Of a stretch of DNA of 46,769 bases, positions 9,226 to 17,787 are shown piece after piece (position 1 is the stretch's first letter; each line of letters begins with the position of its first letter). Under the pieces are notes generated by a model. The model was given only the letters and a program-made list of their open reading frames with translations, made no database searches and was not told the DNA's origin. The DNA lies in the NCBI GenBank assembly GCA_937129145.1, contig CAKZMU010000059.1, positions 1-46,769 of the forward strand, in the 5' to 3' direction. The translations under genes and the position numbers were made by a program. The stretch is from an uncultured Lacinutrix sp. (lineage in GTDB: Bacteria; Bacteroidota; Bacteroidia; Flavobacteriales; Flavobacteriaceae).

Positions 9226-10245
9226 ATGCAAAGCACCAGAACATTTACAGACAAATTGTTTTTAGTCATCAAAGGACTAGGCATGGGAGCTGCAAATAAA
9301 GTTCCTGGTGTGTCTGGAGGCGTTGTTGCTTTCGTCGCTGGATTTTATGAAGAGTTTATTTATTCTCTACAAAAAGTAAATGGGAAAGCATTTAAACTAT
9401 TGATTAACGGTAGGTTTAAAAGTTTTTTTCGTTACATAAACGGACGGTTTATAAGTCTGTTATTTCTTGGAATGATTGTAAGTTACTTTAGCGTTTCCAA
9501 AATTCTAGATTATTTAATTGTTCATTACGAATTATATGTTTGGAGTGTGTTTTTTGGAATGATTATAGGCTCTATTTACTACATAGGAAAAGATTTTGAT
9601 GCTTGGAGTAACAAAACAATTATATCGGTTTGTATAGGAATAATTATTGGCTTAAGTATTAGTTTTTTAGACCCAGCAACCGAAAATGACAATCTTTGGT
9701 TTGTTTTTTTCTGCGGAATGATTAGCATTACCGGAATGACGCTTCCGGGATTTTCAGGGTCTTTTATCTTGATTCTTTTAGGTAATTATGTGTTATTATT
9801 GGTAGATTCGGTCAACGCTCTTTACGACACTATTTTTGATGTTTTTACTGGCGATTTTTCGTTTACAAGTAATCCCGAACGCATTAGAATGTTAAAAGTT
9901 TTGGGCGTATTTACTTTAGGCTCGGTCGCTGGATTGGTAACTTTTTCCCACATAATCAATTATGTACTCAAACATTTTAGAAACATCACTTTATCGTTGT
10001 TAATGGGTTTTATTATTGGGTCGTTAGGCGTTGTTTGGCCTTGGAAAGAAACCATTTATAAAACTGCTGAAAATGGCGCTTTAATACTAGATTCCAGAGG
10101 AGAAAAAATCATTGAAAATTATAGTCGCTTTATGCCACAAATGCAAAGCGAAACCTATATTGCCATAGCCTACATACTACTTGGAATTTTAATAGTTTTG
10201 GCTTTAGAATGGTACGGTAAAAAAACAAGAAAGATACATGGCTAG
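9226..10245 (+). CDS. DUF368 (PopT-type) membrane protein, diverged tandem copy 2
   Basis: Second DUF368 protein, 339 aa, paralogous to the preceding gene and separated from it by four bases, so a tandem duplication translated from the same message. The first signature has drifted: GAANKVPGVSGGVVAF, where copy 1 has GAADAVPGVSGGTIAF, losing the Asp and the Thr. The second signature, MTLPGFSGSFILILLGNY, is kept. A longer loop near residues 205-230 (FDVFTGDFSFTSNPERIRML) and a longer tail explain the extra length. The 3' end overlaps aroE by 8 bases. It probably transports the same class of lipid carrier or partners copy 1; altered substrate or lost coupling is possible given the Asp change. 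Function is inferred only from the family. Confidence 0.85.
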   Translation: MQSTRTFTDKLFLVIKGLGMGAANKVPGVSGGVVAFVAGFYEEFIYSLQKVNGKAFKLLINGRFKSFFRYINGRFISLLFLGMIVSYFSVSKILDYLIVHYELYVWSVFFGMIIGSIYYIGKDFDAWSNKTIISVCIGIIIGLSISFLDPATENDNLWFVFFCGMISITGMTLPGFSGSFILILLGNYVLLLVDSVNALYDTIFDVFTGDFSFTSNPERIRMLKVLGVFTLGSVAGLVTFSHIINYVLKHFRNITLSLLMGFIIGSLGVVWPWKETIYKTAENGALILDSRGEKIIENYSRFMPQMQSETYIAIAYILLGILIVLALEWYGKKTRKIHG

Positions 10246-10975
10246 ATTTGGACTCATAGGAAAAGACATTGATTACTCGTTTTCAAAATCTCATTTTAGT
10301 GAGAAGTTTAAAAATGAAGGGCTTAAACATACCTATGAAAATTTTGATATTGATACCATAGATAAATTTCCAAAAATTATAAACTCCACAAAGAAACTTA
10401 GAGGTTTAAACGTGACCATTCCTTACAAAGAAGCTGTTATTCCTTACCTTACAAAACTGCATAAAACAGCAAAAAAAATAGGTGCTGTAAACACTATTAA
10501 AGTCTCAAAAAAAGGAAAATTGATTGGTTACAATACCGATTATTTTGGATTTAAAAAGTCTATTCAACCTCATTTAAAACCGCATCATAAAAAAGCGCTT
10601 ATTTTGGGAACTGGAGGAGCTTCAAAAGCCATTGCTTATGCTTTAAAAAACCTAAATATAAAATACAAATATGTTTCAAGAAAGGCGACAAGTAATGACG
10701 TACTCACCTATAATTCAATTACTAAAGATGATGTACATTCGCATCAAATAATTATTAATTGCACACCACTAGGTACCTACCCAAAAACCAATGAGTGTCC
10801 AAATATTCCTTATGAGGGTATCGACAAAACACATCTGGTTTTTGACCTTATTTACAACCCTGAAGAAACCAAATTCCTTAATATTGCCAAACTTAAAGGT
10901 GCCACAATATGCAATGGTTCAAAAATGCTGGAACTTCAAGCTAAAAAAGCGTGGAAGATTTGGCAGAAAAGCTAA
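10238..10975 (+). CDS. aroE: Shikimate dehydrogenase
   Basis: NADPH-dependent reduction of 3-dehydroshikimate to shikimate in aromatic amino acid synthesis, cytosolic. It is 245 aa, slightly shorter than the usual 270. The N-terminal substrate domain has the YSFSKSHFSEKF shikimate-binding serines and NVTIPYKE with the catalytic Lys. Next come GAVNTIK and YNTDYFGF with the catalytic Asp, then a Rossmann glycine loop LILGTGGASKAIAYAL (about residues 117-132). The C-terminal GSKMLELQAKKAWKIW is conserved. ATG 10238 lies inside the end of the second DUF368 gene (8-base overlap), consistent with translational coupling. Confidence 0.95.
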   Translation: MARFGLIGKDIDYSFSKSHFSEKFKNEGLKHTYENFDIDTIDKFPKIINSTKKLRGLNVTIPYKEAVIPYLTKLHKTAKKIGAVNTIKVSKKGKLIGYNTDYFGFKKSIQPHLKPHHKKALILGTGGASKAIAYALKNLNIKYKYVSRKATSNDVLTYNSITKDDVHSHQIIINCTPLGTYPKTNECPNIPYEGIDKTHLVFDLIYNPEETKFLNIAKLKGATICNGSKMLELQAKKAWKIWQKS

Positions 10976-11059
10976 AACCAGTCTAAATAAACTTCTTTAC
11001 TTTGTAAATCCCTGTGTTAATAGTATCTTTAAACTTTAAGAACCTAAACATTGAAAGAT

Positions 11060-13105
11060 ATGTCTGAGAAAGATAACCTGCAAGAAGCAGATGGAATTAA
11101 AGAAGAAAATACGCCTCAAGTTGAAAACGCATCAGTAAGTAAAGACTCTAAAACTACCGAAGAAGTTACAACTGATACTCCAACTACAGATGAAGCAAAA
11201 AATGATTCCGAAGTAATTGAAGAATCTCCTAAAGAAGAAAGTCCAAAGGAAGAAGTAAGTGCTGAAGCTGAGTCAACTGACGAAACTACAGTCAATGACG
11301 ATACCTCTGAAAAAACGGATGAAGCTTTAGAAGAAATAGACGCTTCAAACGCCGAAGATGCCGAAGATGAATCCAACAGTAAACGTCACGATATTGAAGA
11401 AAAAGATTATCATGCCATGTCACTTAGTGCCTTGGTAGATGAGCTTGAAAATCTTGTGAAAAACGAGAAAATTCAAACAATAAAATCTCATTTCGACACT
11501 ATAAAGAATGAGTTTAATAAAAAATTCAGTGCGCTATTAGAAGAGAAAAAAGAAGAGTTTATAGCTGGTGGAGGCAACTCTATCGATTTTCATTTTAAGA
11601 GTCCAGAAAAAACACGTTTCAATGATATTTTTAGGGACTATCGTGATAAACGTCAAAATTATTACAAAAATTTAGAGAAGAATTTAAAAGCCAATCTTGA
11701 ACAACGCCTTGAAATTATCGAGGAAATAAAAGGGCTTATAAATGTTGAAGAAAACATAAACACAACATACAAGCATTTTAAACAACTACAAGAAAGTTGG
11801 AGAAATGCTGGACCAATTCCAAGAGATAAATACAATAATGTATGGAATAATTACCATCACCACGTAGAGATTTTTTACGATTTCTTGCACTTAAATCGCG
11901 ATTTAAGGGATTTAGATTTTAAACACAACCTTGAGCAAAAGCAAAAACTAATTGCTCGTGCCGAAGAATTAGCCCAAGACAATGATAGTAACAGGGCTTT
12001 TAGGGAGTTACAAGTGCTTCATAAAATATGGAAAGAAGAGTTAGGTCCTGTTGGAAAAGAACACAGAGAAGCTATTTGGGAACGCTTTAGTGCAGCCACA
12101 AAAACCATTCATGAGAAGCGTCAAGTGTTTTTTGAGCAAATGGATAAAGTCTATGAAAAAAACTTAGAAGTCAAGCACGAAATAATCTCTAAAATAGATG
12201 CTATAGCTGAAGATGAAGCTAATAATCATAGTGCGTGGCAAAAGAAAATAAAATCTGTAGAAAAACTTCGTGAAGACTTTTTTAGTGCTGGAAAAGTTCC
12301 TATTAAAGTAAACGAAGAAACGTGGGCAAAATTTAAAAATTCGGTTAGAACATTTAATAGAAAAAAGAATGCGTTTTATAAAGGTTTAAAGAAAGACCAA
12401 TACAACAATCTTCAAAAAAAGTTAGAACTTATTAAAATAGCCGAAGACAATAAAGACAATGAAGATTTTGAAACTACAACTTCGTTGATGAAGAAAATCC
12501 AAAGTGATTGGAAAAAAATTGGCCATGTACCACGAAAGGATAGCGACAAAATATGGAAGCAGTTTAAAACCGCTTGTAACCATTATTTCGATAGGTTTCA
12601 TGAAAGTAAAAATGCTGCCAATAAGGAAGAAGTTGAAGCTTTAGAAAAGAAAACTAAATTTCTGGAAGACATAAAATCCTTAGAATTAACCGATGATGTT
12701 GATGCAAGTTTAGCTACTATCAATGAGAAAATTACTGAATGGAAAGCTATTGGTCGTGTACCATATAACAAGCGTTTTATTGACGGAAAATTCAATAAAG
12801 CGGTTGATGCACTCTATGGCAAACTCAACATGGATAAAGCTGATACCGAGTTGTTAAAATATGAGAATAAGTTAAGTACCATGTCAAGTGACAAACGTTC
12901 ATTGGATAATGAACATAATTTTATTAGAAAGAAAATTGGCGATATTAAAGGTGAGATAAATCAACTGGAAAATAACTTACAATTTTTCTCTAATGTAGAT
13001 GATGACAATCCTTTAGTAAAAGATGTTTACAAGAATATTGATAAGCATAAAGAGCAATTGGATACTTGGAAAGCGAAACTTAAAAAAATTAAGCAATACT
13101 ACTAA
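11060..13105 (+). CDS. DUF349 domain protein, acidic N-terminus
   Basis: About 681 aa, cytoplasmic by absence of any signal or membrane segment. Residues 1-115 are a low-complexity Glu/Asp/Ser/Thr region, probably disordered. After that come about five consecutive DUF349 helical repeats, marked by recurring W-K motifs followed by G-x-(I/V)-P or similar, e.g. SWRNAGPIPRDKYNNVWNNY, WKKIGHVPRKDSDKIWKQF and WKAIGRVPYNKRFIDGKF. A coiled coil closes the protein (LENNLQFF and following). The molecular role of DUF349 is unknown. I start it at ATG 11060 rather than the TTG at 11051, since MSEKDN is the natural start. It is the last gene of the plus-strand block, and a 12-bp hairpin follows the stop. 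Confidence 0.85.
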   Translation: MSEKDNLQEADGIKEENTPQVENASVSKDSKTTEEVTTDTPTTDEAKNDSEVIEESPKEESPKEEVSAEAESTDETTVNDDTSEKTDEALEEIDASNAEDAEDESNSKRHDIEEKDYHAMSLSALVDELENLVKNEKIQTIKSHFDTIKNEFNKKFSALLEEKKEEFIAGGGNSIDFHFKSPEKTRFNDIFRDYRDKRQNYYKNLEKNLKANLEQRLEIIEEIKGLINVEENINTTYKHFKQLQESWRNAGPIPRDKYNNVWNNYHHHVEIFYDFLHLNRDLRDLDFKHNLEQKQKLIARAEELAQDNDSNRAFRELQVLHKIWKEELGPVGKEHREAIWERFSAATKTIHEKRQVFFEQMDKVYEKNLEVKHEIISKIDAIAEDEANNHSAWQKKIKSVEKLREDFFSAGKVPIKVNEETWAKFKNSVRTFNRKKNAFYKGLKKDQYNNLQKKLELIKIAEDNKDNEDFETTTSLMKKIQSDWKKIGHVPRKDSDKIWKQFKTACNHYFDRFHESKNAANKEEVEALEKKTKFLEDIKSLELTDDVDASLATINEKITEWKAIGRVPYNKRFIDGKFNKAVDALYGKLNMDKADTELLKYENKLSTMSSDKRSLDNEHNFIRKKIGDIKGEINQLENNLQFFSNVDDDNPLVKDVYKNIDKHKEQLDTWKAKLKKIKQYY

Positions 13106-13111
13106 AAAAGC

Positions 13112-13141
13112 ACATCCTACTTGCGAAAACAAGTAGGATGT
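13112..13141 (+). terminator. 12-bp hairpin after the DUF349 gene
   Basis: ACATCCTACTTG (13112-13123) pairs perfectly with CAAGTAGGATGT (13130-13141) around loop CGAAAA, 7 bases after the stop. No T run follows on the plus strand. On the minus strand it is followed by TTTTTT, so it may stop transcripts from either side. Confidence 0.55.
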
Positions 13142-13223
13142 AAACTTCTAACTAAACTAAATAAAATTGATTTTTTTAACCCTTTAGAAGGGTTGTGTGC
13201 TATTAATCCGTACAATTTTATTT

Positions 13224-13239
13224 CTCTATAATTATAGAG
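13224..13239. repeat. Perfect 16-base palindrome in the DUF349-mazG gap
   Basis: CTCTATAATTATAGAG is a perfect palindrome in the 242-base convergent gap between the DUF349 gene and mazG. A second small inverted repeat (AACCCTT / AAGGGTT, 13178-13194) lies nearby. No gene is seen in the gap; either site could be a dyad operator or a transcript end, with no direct support. Confidence 0.4.
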
Positions 13240-13347
13240 TTATTGTATTTACGAGTAAAAGTATGTGTTTGGATGTTTTAAACTTAAAAAATATTTTTAG
13301 CCTCTGCTAGATTGAAAAATTTGAAAATAAAGAGATTTTCTAATTCC

Positions 13348-14127
13348 TTATTTTGGCAACTGCTTCGCTTCTTCCCAAAATACATCCATCTCTGCCAAGG
13401 TCATGTCACTTAATGGCTTATTTAACGATTTTGCTTTTGCTTCAAGATACTGAAATCGCTTAGTAAACTTTTTATTAGTTCTCTCCAACGCATTTTCAGG
13501 GTTTATTTTTAAGAAGCGTGCATAATTTATCATCGAAAACAATACATCGCCAAATTCACTTTCAATAGCGTCTTGGTTGCCCTTAGCTACCTCATCCTGA
13601 AACTCTTTAAGCTCCTCCTCTACTTTTTCCCAAACTTGATGTGGCTCTTCCCAATCAAACCCAACGCCAGCCACTTTATCTTGTATGCGATTAGCTTTTA
13701 CAAGCGCTGGTAGGCTTTTAGGCACCCCTTGTAACACGCTTGTTTTGCCTTCTTTTAGTTTTAGGTTTTCCCAATTTTGTTTGACTTCCTCTTCATTTTC
13801 TACTTTTACATCGCCATAAATATGAGGGTGCCTATTAATGAGTTTTTCGCAAATCGCATTGGTGACATCAGCAATATCAAAATCGTTGGTTTCACTACCA
13901 ATTTTGGCATAAAACACAATGTGTAATAGCAAATCACCTAATTCTCCTTTTATTTCCTGTAAATCATTATCTAGAATGGCGTCGCCCAACTCATACGTTT
14001 CCTCAATGGTTAAGTGACGTAGGGTTTGCATGGTTTGCTTTTTATCCCAAGGACATTGCTCTCGCAACTCGTCCATAATGGTCAATAATCTATCAAACGC
14101 TTTTAACTGGTCTTTTCGGGAATTCAT
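13348..14127 (-). CDS. mazG: Nucleoside triphosphate pyrophosphohydrolase MazG
   Basis: Hydrolyses NTPs and dNTPs to NMP + PPi; a house-cleaning or stress-related enzyme, cytosolic. The 259 aa is the normal full two-domain length. The N-terminal MazG domain has CPWDKKQTMQTLRHLTIEETYELGDAI followed by ELGDLLLHIVFYA, giving the metal-binding EExxE and ExxD pairs. The C-terminal domain repeats it: VGFDWEEPHQVWEKVEEELKEF with EFGDVLFSMINYAR. Both metal sites look intact. It is a single minus-strand gene, convergent with the DUF349 gene. A TATTTTTG -7 box lies on the minus strand at 14143-14150, 16 bases upstream of the start. Confidence 0.95.
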   Translation of the reverse strand: MNSRKDQLKAFDRLLTIMDELREQCPWDKKQTMQTLRHLTIEETYELGDAILDNDLQEIKGELGDLLLHIVFYAKIGSETNDFDIADVTNAICEKLINRHPHIYGDVKVENEEEVKQNWENLKLKEGKTSVLQGVPKSLPALVKANRIQDKVAGVGFDWEEPHQVWEKVEEELKEFQDEVAKGNQDAIESEFGDVLFSMINYARFLKINPENALERTNKKFTKRFQYLEAKAKSLNKPLSDMTLAEMDVFWEEAKQLPK

Positions 14128-14142
14128 GCATTAAAGTTTGAA

Positions 14143-14150
14143 CAAAAATA
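14143..14150 (-). promoter_or_regulatory. -7 box (TATTTTTG) upstream of mazG
   Basis: TATTTTTG on the minus strand fits TAnnTTTG, 16 bases before the mazG ATG. No -33 TTG is seen at 17-23 bases. Confidence 0.35.
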
Positions 14151-14297
14151 ACAGATTTGAGTGAGGTTTTAGGGAATTGTTATTAACAGGAAATTGAAGA
14201 CAAAATTTTAATTACGCTTATCGTGTTCGTGTATGATTGCTAAATTTGGATTGATATATGATAATGAGTATAAAAGTTTTTTAGTGAAAAATTAATG

Positions 14298-14332
14298 CTT
14301 TTTTACTTGTTTTTTACCACAGTACTTTGTTG
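14298..14332 (-). repeat. 35-base intergenic repeat, copy 1
   Basis: Read on the minus strand, this starts CAACAAAGTACTGTGGTAAA and begins 8 bases after the stop of the DUF6090 gene. It matches 26998-27032 on the plus strand at 31 of 35 positions. On the minus strand, AGTAC at 14337-14333 and GTACT at 14325-14321 form a small inverted repeat across its 5' edge. Confidence 0.7.
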
Positions 14333-14340
14333 TACTTTCG

Positions 14341-15099
14341 TTATTTTTTGATTTCATCTTCCAAAAGCTCAGTTATTTCTTCAACAAGTTTTAAGCATAC
14401 TTCATGTCTAGCTAATAACTGTGATTGATATACAATTTGATTTTCTATCATGTTTTCGAATTCTATGTTTTGAAGTAAATCATTGTTATTTATTTCAAAT
14501 CCAGAATTTGGAAATTTTAATACTGTTATACTTTCATCTGATGTCGCTTCATCAGAATTTAACCAACTTCCATTTTTAATAATAAATTGATTAAGGATAT
14601 TGTTATATATAGTCAATTGCTGTTCTCTTTCCTTTAAAGTTTCAAGGCTTGGTAACCAAGAAGAAAGCTTATTTCTTAGTTCATCATTACTAATCAGTCC
14701 AAGATTTCCTGAGTTTATTAAATCCATTAAAAATCCGTTTTGAGGAAAGTACTGAGGAAGACTTGGTGTATCTTGAAGTAAACTATCTATATCAAATGTT
14801 TCTTGGTGTTTGTTCCCTGTTTGATTAAGAATAGTAAAACATGCACTTCTAGTTGCCTTTAGTTCTCCAATCGATTTATATAGTTCTGATTTATTATATT
14901 CAAAATCTAATTTCAGATTATGAATAGCTTTCTGTTCAAGATTATTTTGACTAAGGGTTTCATTATAATTGTTCAATTGTAGAGCAATCAAAATTCCAAT
15001 AACAACAAGTACAATTTCACCTATGGCATACTTTAAATACTTTCCAGTTTTATTTTTTTTCATAAGGTCGTATCGTATTTTTCTAAAGAATTTTATCAT
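14341..15099 (-). CDS. DUF6090-type single-pass membrane protein
   Basis: A 252 aa protein with a positively charged N-terminus (MIKFFRKIRYDLMKKNK) followed by one strong transmembrane helix (YAIGEIVLVVIGILIALQLN, about residues 24-43). A mostly helical, polar C-terminal domain follows, probably outside the cytoplasm. The N-terminal block through VVIGILIALQLNNYNE is the hallmark of the DUF6090 family, common in multiple copies in Flavobacteriia; its function is unknown. It stands alone on the minus strand, with its own flanks carrying short repeats (a 35-base repeat downstream; CAATGTT / CAACGTT upstream at 15128-15148). It may therefore be an accessory gene set between mazG and the NPD gene. 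Confidence 0.75.
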   Translation of the reverse strand: MIKFFRKIRYDLMKKNKTGKYLKYAIGEIVLVVIGILIALQLNNYNETLSQNNLEQKAIHNLKLDFEYNKSELYKSIGELKATRSACFTILNQTGNKHQETFDIDSLLQDTPSLPQYFPQNGFLMDLINSGNLGLISNDELRNKLSSWLPSLETLKEREQQLTIYNNILNQFIIKNGSWLNSDEATSDESITVLKFPNSGFEINNNDLLQNIEFENMIENQIVYQSQLLARHEVCLKLVEEITELLEDEIKK

Positions 15100-15198
15100 T
15101 GGTTAGCTGTTAGTTTTAATGAAGTACAATGTTATGATATGCAACGTTAGAATTTCCCGACTAAAAAGTCAATTATTATAAAGTAAACTTATGAGTAG

Positions 15199-16137
15199 TT
15201 ATAAACTAACTGCTTCTTTTTTAGCAGTTTCAAACTCAGCAACAATCTCATCAACAATTTCAATAACAGGCTTAATATCATGAATCAATCCAGCAATTTG
15301 TCCAATTTCGAGTTCACCATCATACAAATCACCTTCAAACATGCCTCGTTTGGCTCTTGCTCTACCTAACAATTCTTTTAATTGTTCTGGTGTTGGTGAC
15401 GTTTTATAGAGTTCTTGAATCTCGTTAAAGAACTTGTTCTTTATTAATCTAACTGGTGCTAATTCTTTTAAGGTTAATTGTGTATCACCTTCTTTAGCAT
15501 TCACAACAACATCTTTAAATGCTTGATGTGCAGAACTTTCTTCACTCGCCACAAAACGGCTGCCTATTTGTACGCCATCGGCTCCCAAAATCATAGTGGC
15601 TAACATCGCTCGTCCCGTAGCAATCCCTCCTGCTGCTATCAACGGAATGGTAATCTGCTCTTTTACCATTGGTATTAATGTGAGCGTGGTAGTTTCATCT
15701 CTCCCATTATGTCCTCCAGCTTCAAAGCCTTCAGCTACAATAGCATCTACTCCAGCTTCTTGAGACTTTAATGCAAACTTTACACTACTTACCACATGAA
15801 CCACTATTATGCCTTTATCTTGCAACCATTTGGTCCATGTTTTAGGATTTCCAGCAGATGTAAACACAATTTTCACATCTTCTTCCACAATAATATTCAT
15901 AATCTCTTCAATGTTAGGGTACAACATTGGGACATTAACACCAAAAGGCTTTTCAGTTGCTTTTTTACATTTTTGAATGTGCTCCCTAAGTACATCTGGA
16001 TACATACTTCCTGCACCAATCAAACCTAAAATTCCAGAATTACTTGCAGCAGAAGCTAATCGCCAACCACTATTCCAAATCATTCCGGCTTGAACAATTG
16101 GATATTGAATATTAAAAAGTTGTGTTAGTCTATTCAT
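15199..16137 (-). CDS. NPD-family FMN-dependent oxidoreductase (nitronate monooxygenase-like)
   Basis: A 312 aa TIM-barrel flavoprotein of the 2-nitropropane dioxygenase / nitronate monooxygenase superfamily. Visible: IQYPIVQAGMIWNSGWRLASAASNSG at the N-terminus, FGVNVPML, IVAEGFEAGGHNGR with the conserved AGGH histidine, PLIAAGGIATGRAM and GADGVQIGSRFVAS for FMN phosphate binding. The family also includes enoyl-ACP reductase FabK, so nitronate is not proven as substrate. The start codon touches the preceding subtilase stop (TAA then ATG, no gap), so it is translationally coupled as the last gene of the mnmA-subtilase-NPD unit. A functional link with the two upstream genes is not obvious. Confidence 0.9.
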   Translation of the reverse strand: MNRLTQLFNIQYPIVQAGMIWNSGWRLASAASNSGILGLIGAGSMYPDVLREHIQKCKKATEKPFGVNVPMLYPNIEEIMNIIVEEDVKIVFTSAGNPKTWTKWLQDKGIIVVHVVSSVKFALKSQEAGVDAIVAEGFEAGGHNGRDETTTLTLIPMVKEQITIPLIAAGGIATGRAMLATMILGADGVQIGSRFVASEESSAHQAFKDVVVNAKEGDTQLTLKELAPVRLIKNKFFNEIQELYKTSPTPEQLKELLGRARAKRGMFEGDLYDGELEIGQIAGLIHDIKPVIEIVDEIVAEFETAKKEAVSL

Positions 16138-17763
16138 TTACTCTTTTATGAGCTTAAATGTGTTTGTTTTATTGTTATTGCCTTTTAACCTTACTATATA
16201 TATACCTTTGGATAAAGTTTCAATATTTATAACCTTATCATTTTGATATATTATTGAGTTAATCACTTGCTTACCTAAAATATCAAAGATTTTCACCTCA
16301 GTTGAATTTACATCTTCTGGAAAACTTACAAAGACAGAGTTTCTAGCTGGATTGGGGGAAATTTTAAATTCAATACCAATTGTATCTCTTTCATTAAGCA
16401 ATGCTGCTCCCAGGGCATCTTGCAAATTAGGAATGCCATAACCAATTTCGTAATCAGGTGTACTGTAAATTGAAGCTGATTCTCTTACCAATTGCATAAT
16501 TTCGGTATTAGTCATATTTGGTAAGGCTTGCATTAAACACGCCAAACCACCTGCCATTATTGGAGAACTAAACGATGTTCCATTATTTTGTACAATACTA
16601 TTGCTACTATTAATTACATAAGCAAGACCTCCCCTAGCTGCCACATCTGGTTTGTGCGTTGGTTGAACAGCACTACCTTTAGAACTAAACGACACATAAT
16701 CGCCATTAACATCCACAGCACCAACCGTAAAGACACCAGCTGCATCAGCTGGAGCAGTTACACCACTATTACCTGAATTTCCTGCCGAATTGACCACAAG
16801 CATACCTTTTTCTGATGCAATGTTTGCTCCTCTAGTAATAAACGTAGTATTGCCATCCATATCGGCCATAGTATAATCATAGCTTGGATATGTTGGGAAA
16901 TTAATATAACCCAAAGATGTATTAATAATATCAACACCTAAACTGTCCGCTCTTTCGGCGGCTTCCACCCAATAACTTTCTTCTACTGGGTTTTCGTCCA
17001 AACCATCTTCGGTTAAAAACAAATAATAAGAAGCATCTGGTGCTGTACCAACATATTGGTTATTGACATATCCAGCCATAGTACTCAACACTTTAGTACC
17101 GTGGTCACTAACCGTAGAAGCATACACATCAGTAGTTTTGTTTACAAAATCGTAACCTCCTAATAAATCATTATTATCTCGTAATCGTTGAAACGCTCCC
17201 ATCGTGTCCACATTAGGAAATCCTGCATCAATCACAGCCACTGTGACACCTTCACCAGTATAATCTGCTACGTGTAAATCATCAGCATTAATCATTTCTA
17301 CTTGATTTTGTGTGTTTCCGTAATTAAATACAACTCTCTCGTTTTCAATCGAAAATTTATCTTTAGCTTTTTTTACCAAGCCTGTTCTAGTGGTATTTAA
17401 ACTTCTATCGGCAAACTCTATGTGGTCAACAAAACTAAAAGTAGTTTCAAGGTTATTAATGTTGATTTCGGTACCACGAACATGAACTGCGTTAAACCAT
17501 TTGGATTTTGCATATACGGTAATTCCTGTGGCACCTTTTAATTGCGTGATATAAGTTTCGTTTACCTCAACATCCCTTGCGTCTATAGTGACGCCATGTT
17601 TGTTTTTTCTATCAATTGCTTTTTGCGTCAAAATGGTAGTTGGGTTGGCAATTTTGCTGGCTACATTTTCCTTATCGGTTAAATATACCCAAGCATCTTC
17701 AATTTGTGCAGAAGCAAAAAAAGGCAGCCATATCAACGTAAAAATTAGTGTTCTCTTTGTCAT
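16138..17763 (-). CDS. Secreted S8 subtilisin-like protease with T9SS sorting domain
   Basis: 541 aa exported serine protease. A signal peptide (residues 1-19, ending FFASAQ) is followed by a pro-region to about 165, then the subtilase domain. The triad is visible: Asp179 in VAVIDAG, His221 in SDHGTKV and Ser397 in NGTSFSSPIMAGG, with oxyanion Asn329 in SAGNSG. The last ~75 residues (FKISPNPARNSVFVSF to NTFKLIKE) form a type A T9SS C-terminal domain, with GKQVINS and LSKGIYIVRL blocks. The enzyme is therefore expected to cross the outer membrane by type IX secretion and be anchored or released at the cell surface. It begins 24 bases after mnmA and abuts the NPD gene, so it is cotranscribed with unrelated cytosolic functions. 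Confidence 0.93.
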   Translation of the reverse strand: MTKRTLIFTLIWLPFFASAQIEDAWVYLTDKENVASKIANPTTILTQKAIDRKNKHGVTIDARDVEVNETYITQLKGATGITVYAKSKWFNAVHVRGTEININNLETTFSFVDHIEFADRSLNTTRTGLVKKAKDKFSIENERVVFNYGNTQNQVEMINADDLHVADYTGEGVTVAVIDAGFPNVDTMGAFQRLRDNNDLLGGYDFVNKTTDVYASTVSDHGTKVLSTMAGYVNNQYVGTAPDASYYLFLTEDGLDENPVEESYWVEAAERADSLGVDIINTSLGYINFPTYPSYDYTMADMDGNTTFITRGANIASEKGMLVVNSAGNSGNSGVTAPADAAGVFTVGAVDVNGDYVSFSSKGSAVQPTHKPDVAARGGLAYVINSSNSIVQNNGTSFSSPIMAGGLACLMQALPNMTNTEIMQLVRESASIYSTPDYEIGYGIPNLQDALGAALLNERDTIGIEFKISPNPARNSVFVSFPEDVNSTEVKIFDILGKQVINSIIYQNDKVINIETLSKGIYIVRLKGNNNKTNTFKLIKE

Positions 17764-17787
17764 AATTAGAGATTTGGTTTCTGCAAT

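Noticed and set aside
11116..11376. Ser/Val-rich antisense reading frame inside the DUF349 gene
   Set aside because: It is the complement of the Glu/Asp-rich low-complexity N-terminus; no start context or homology.
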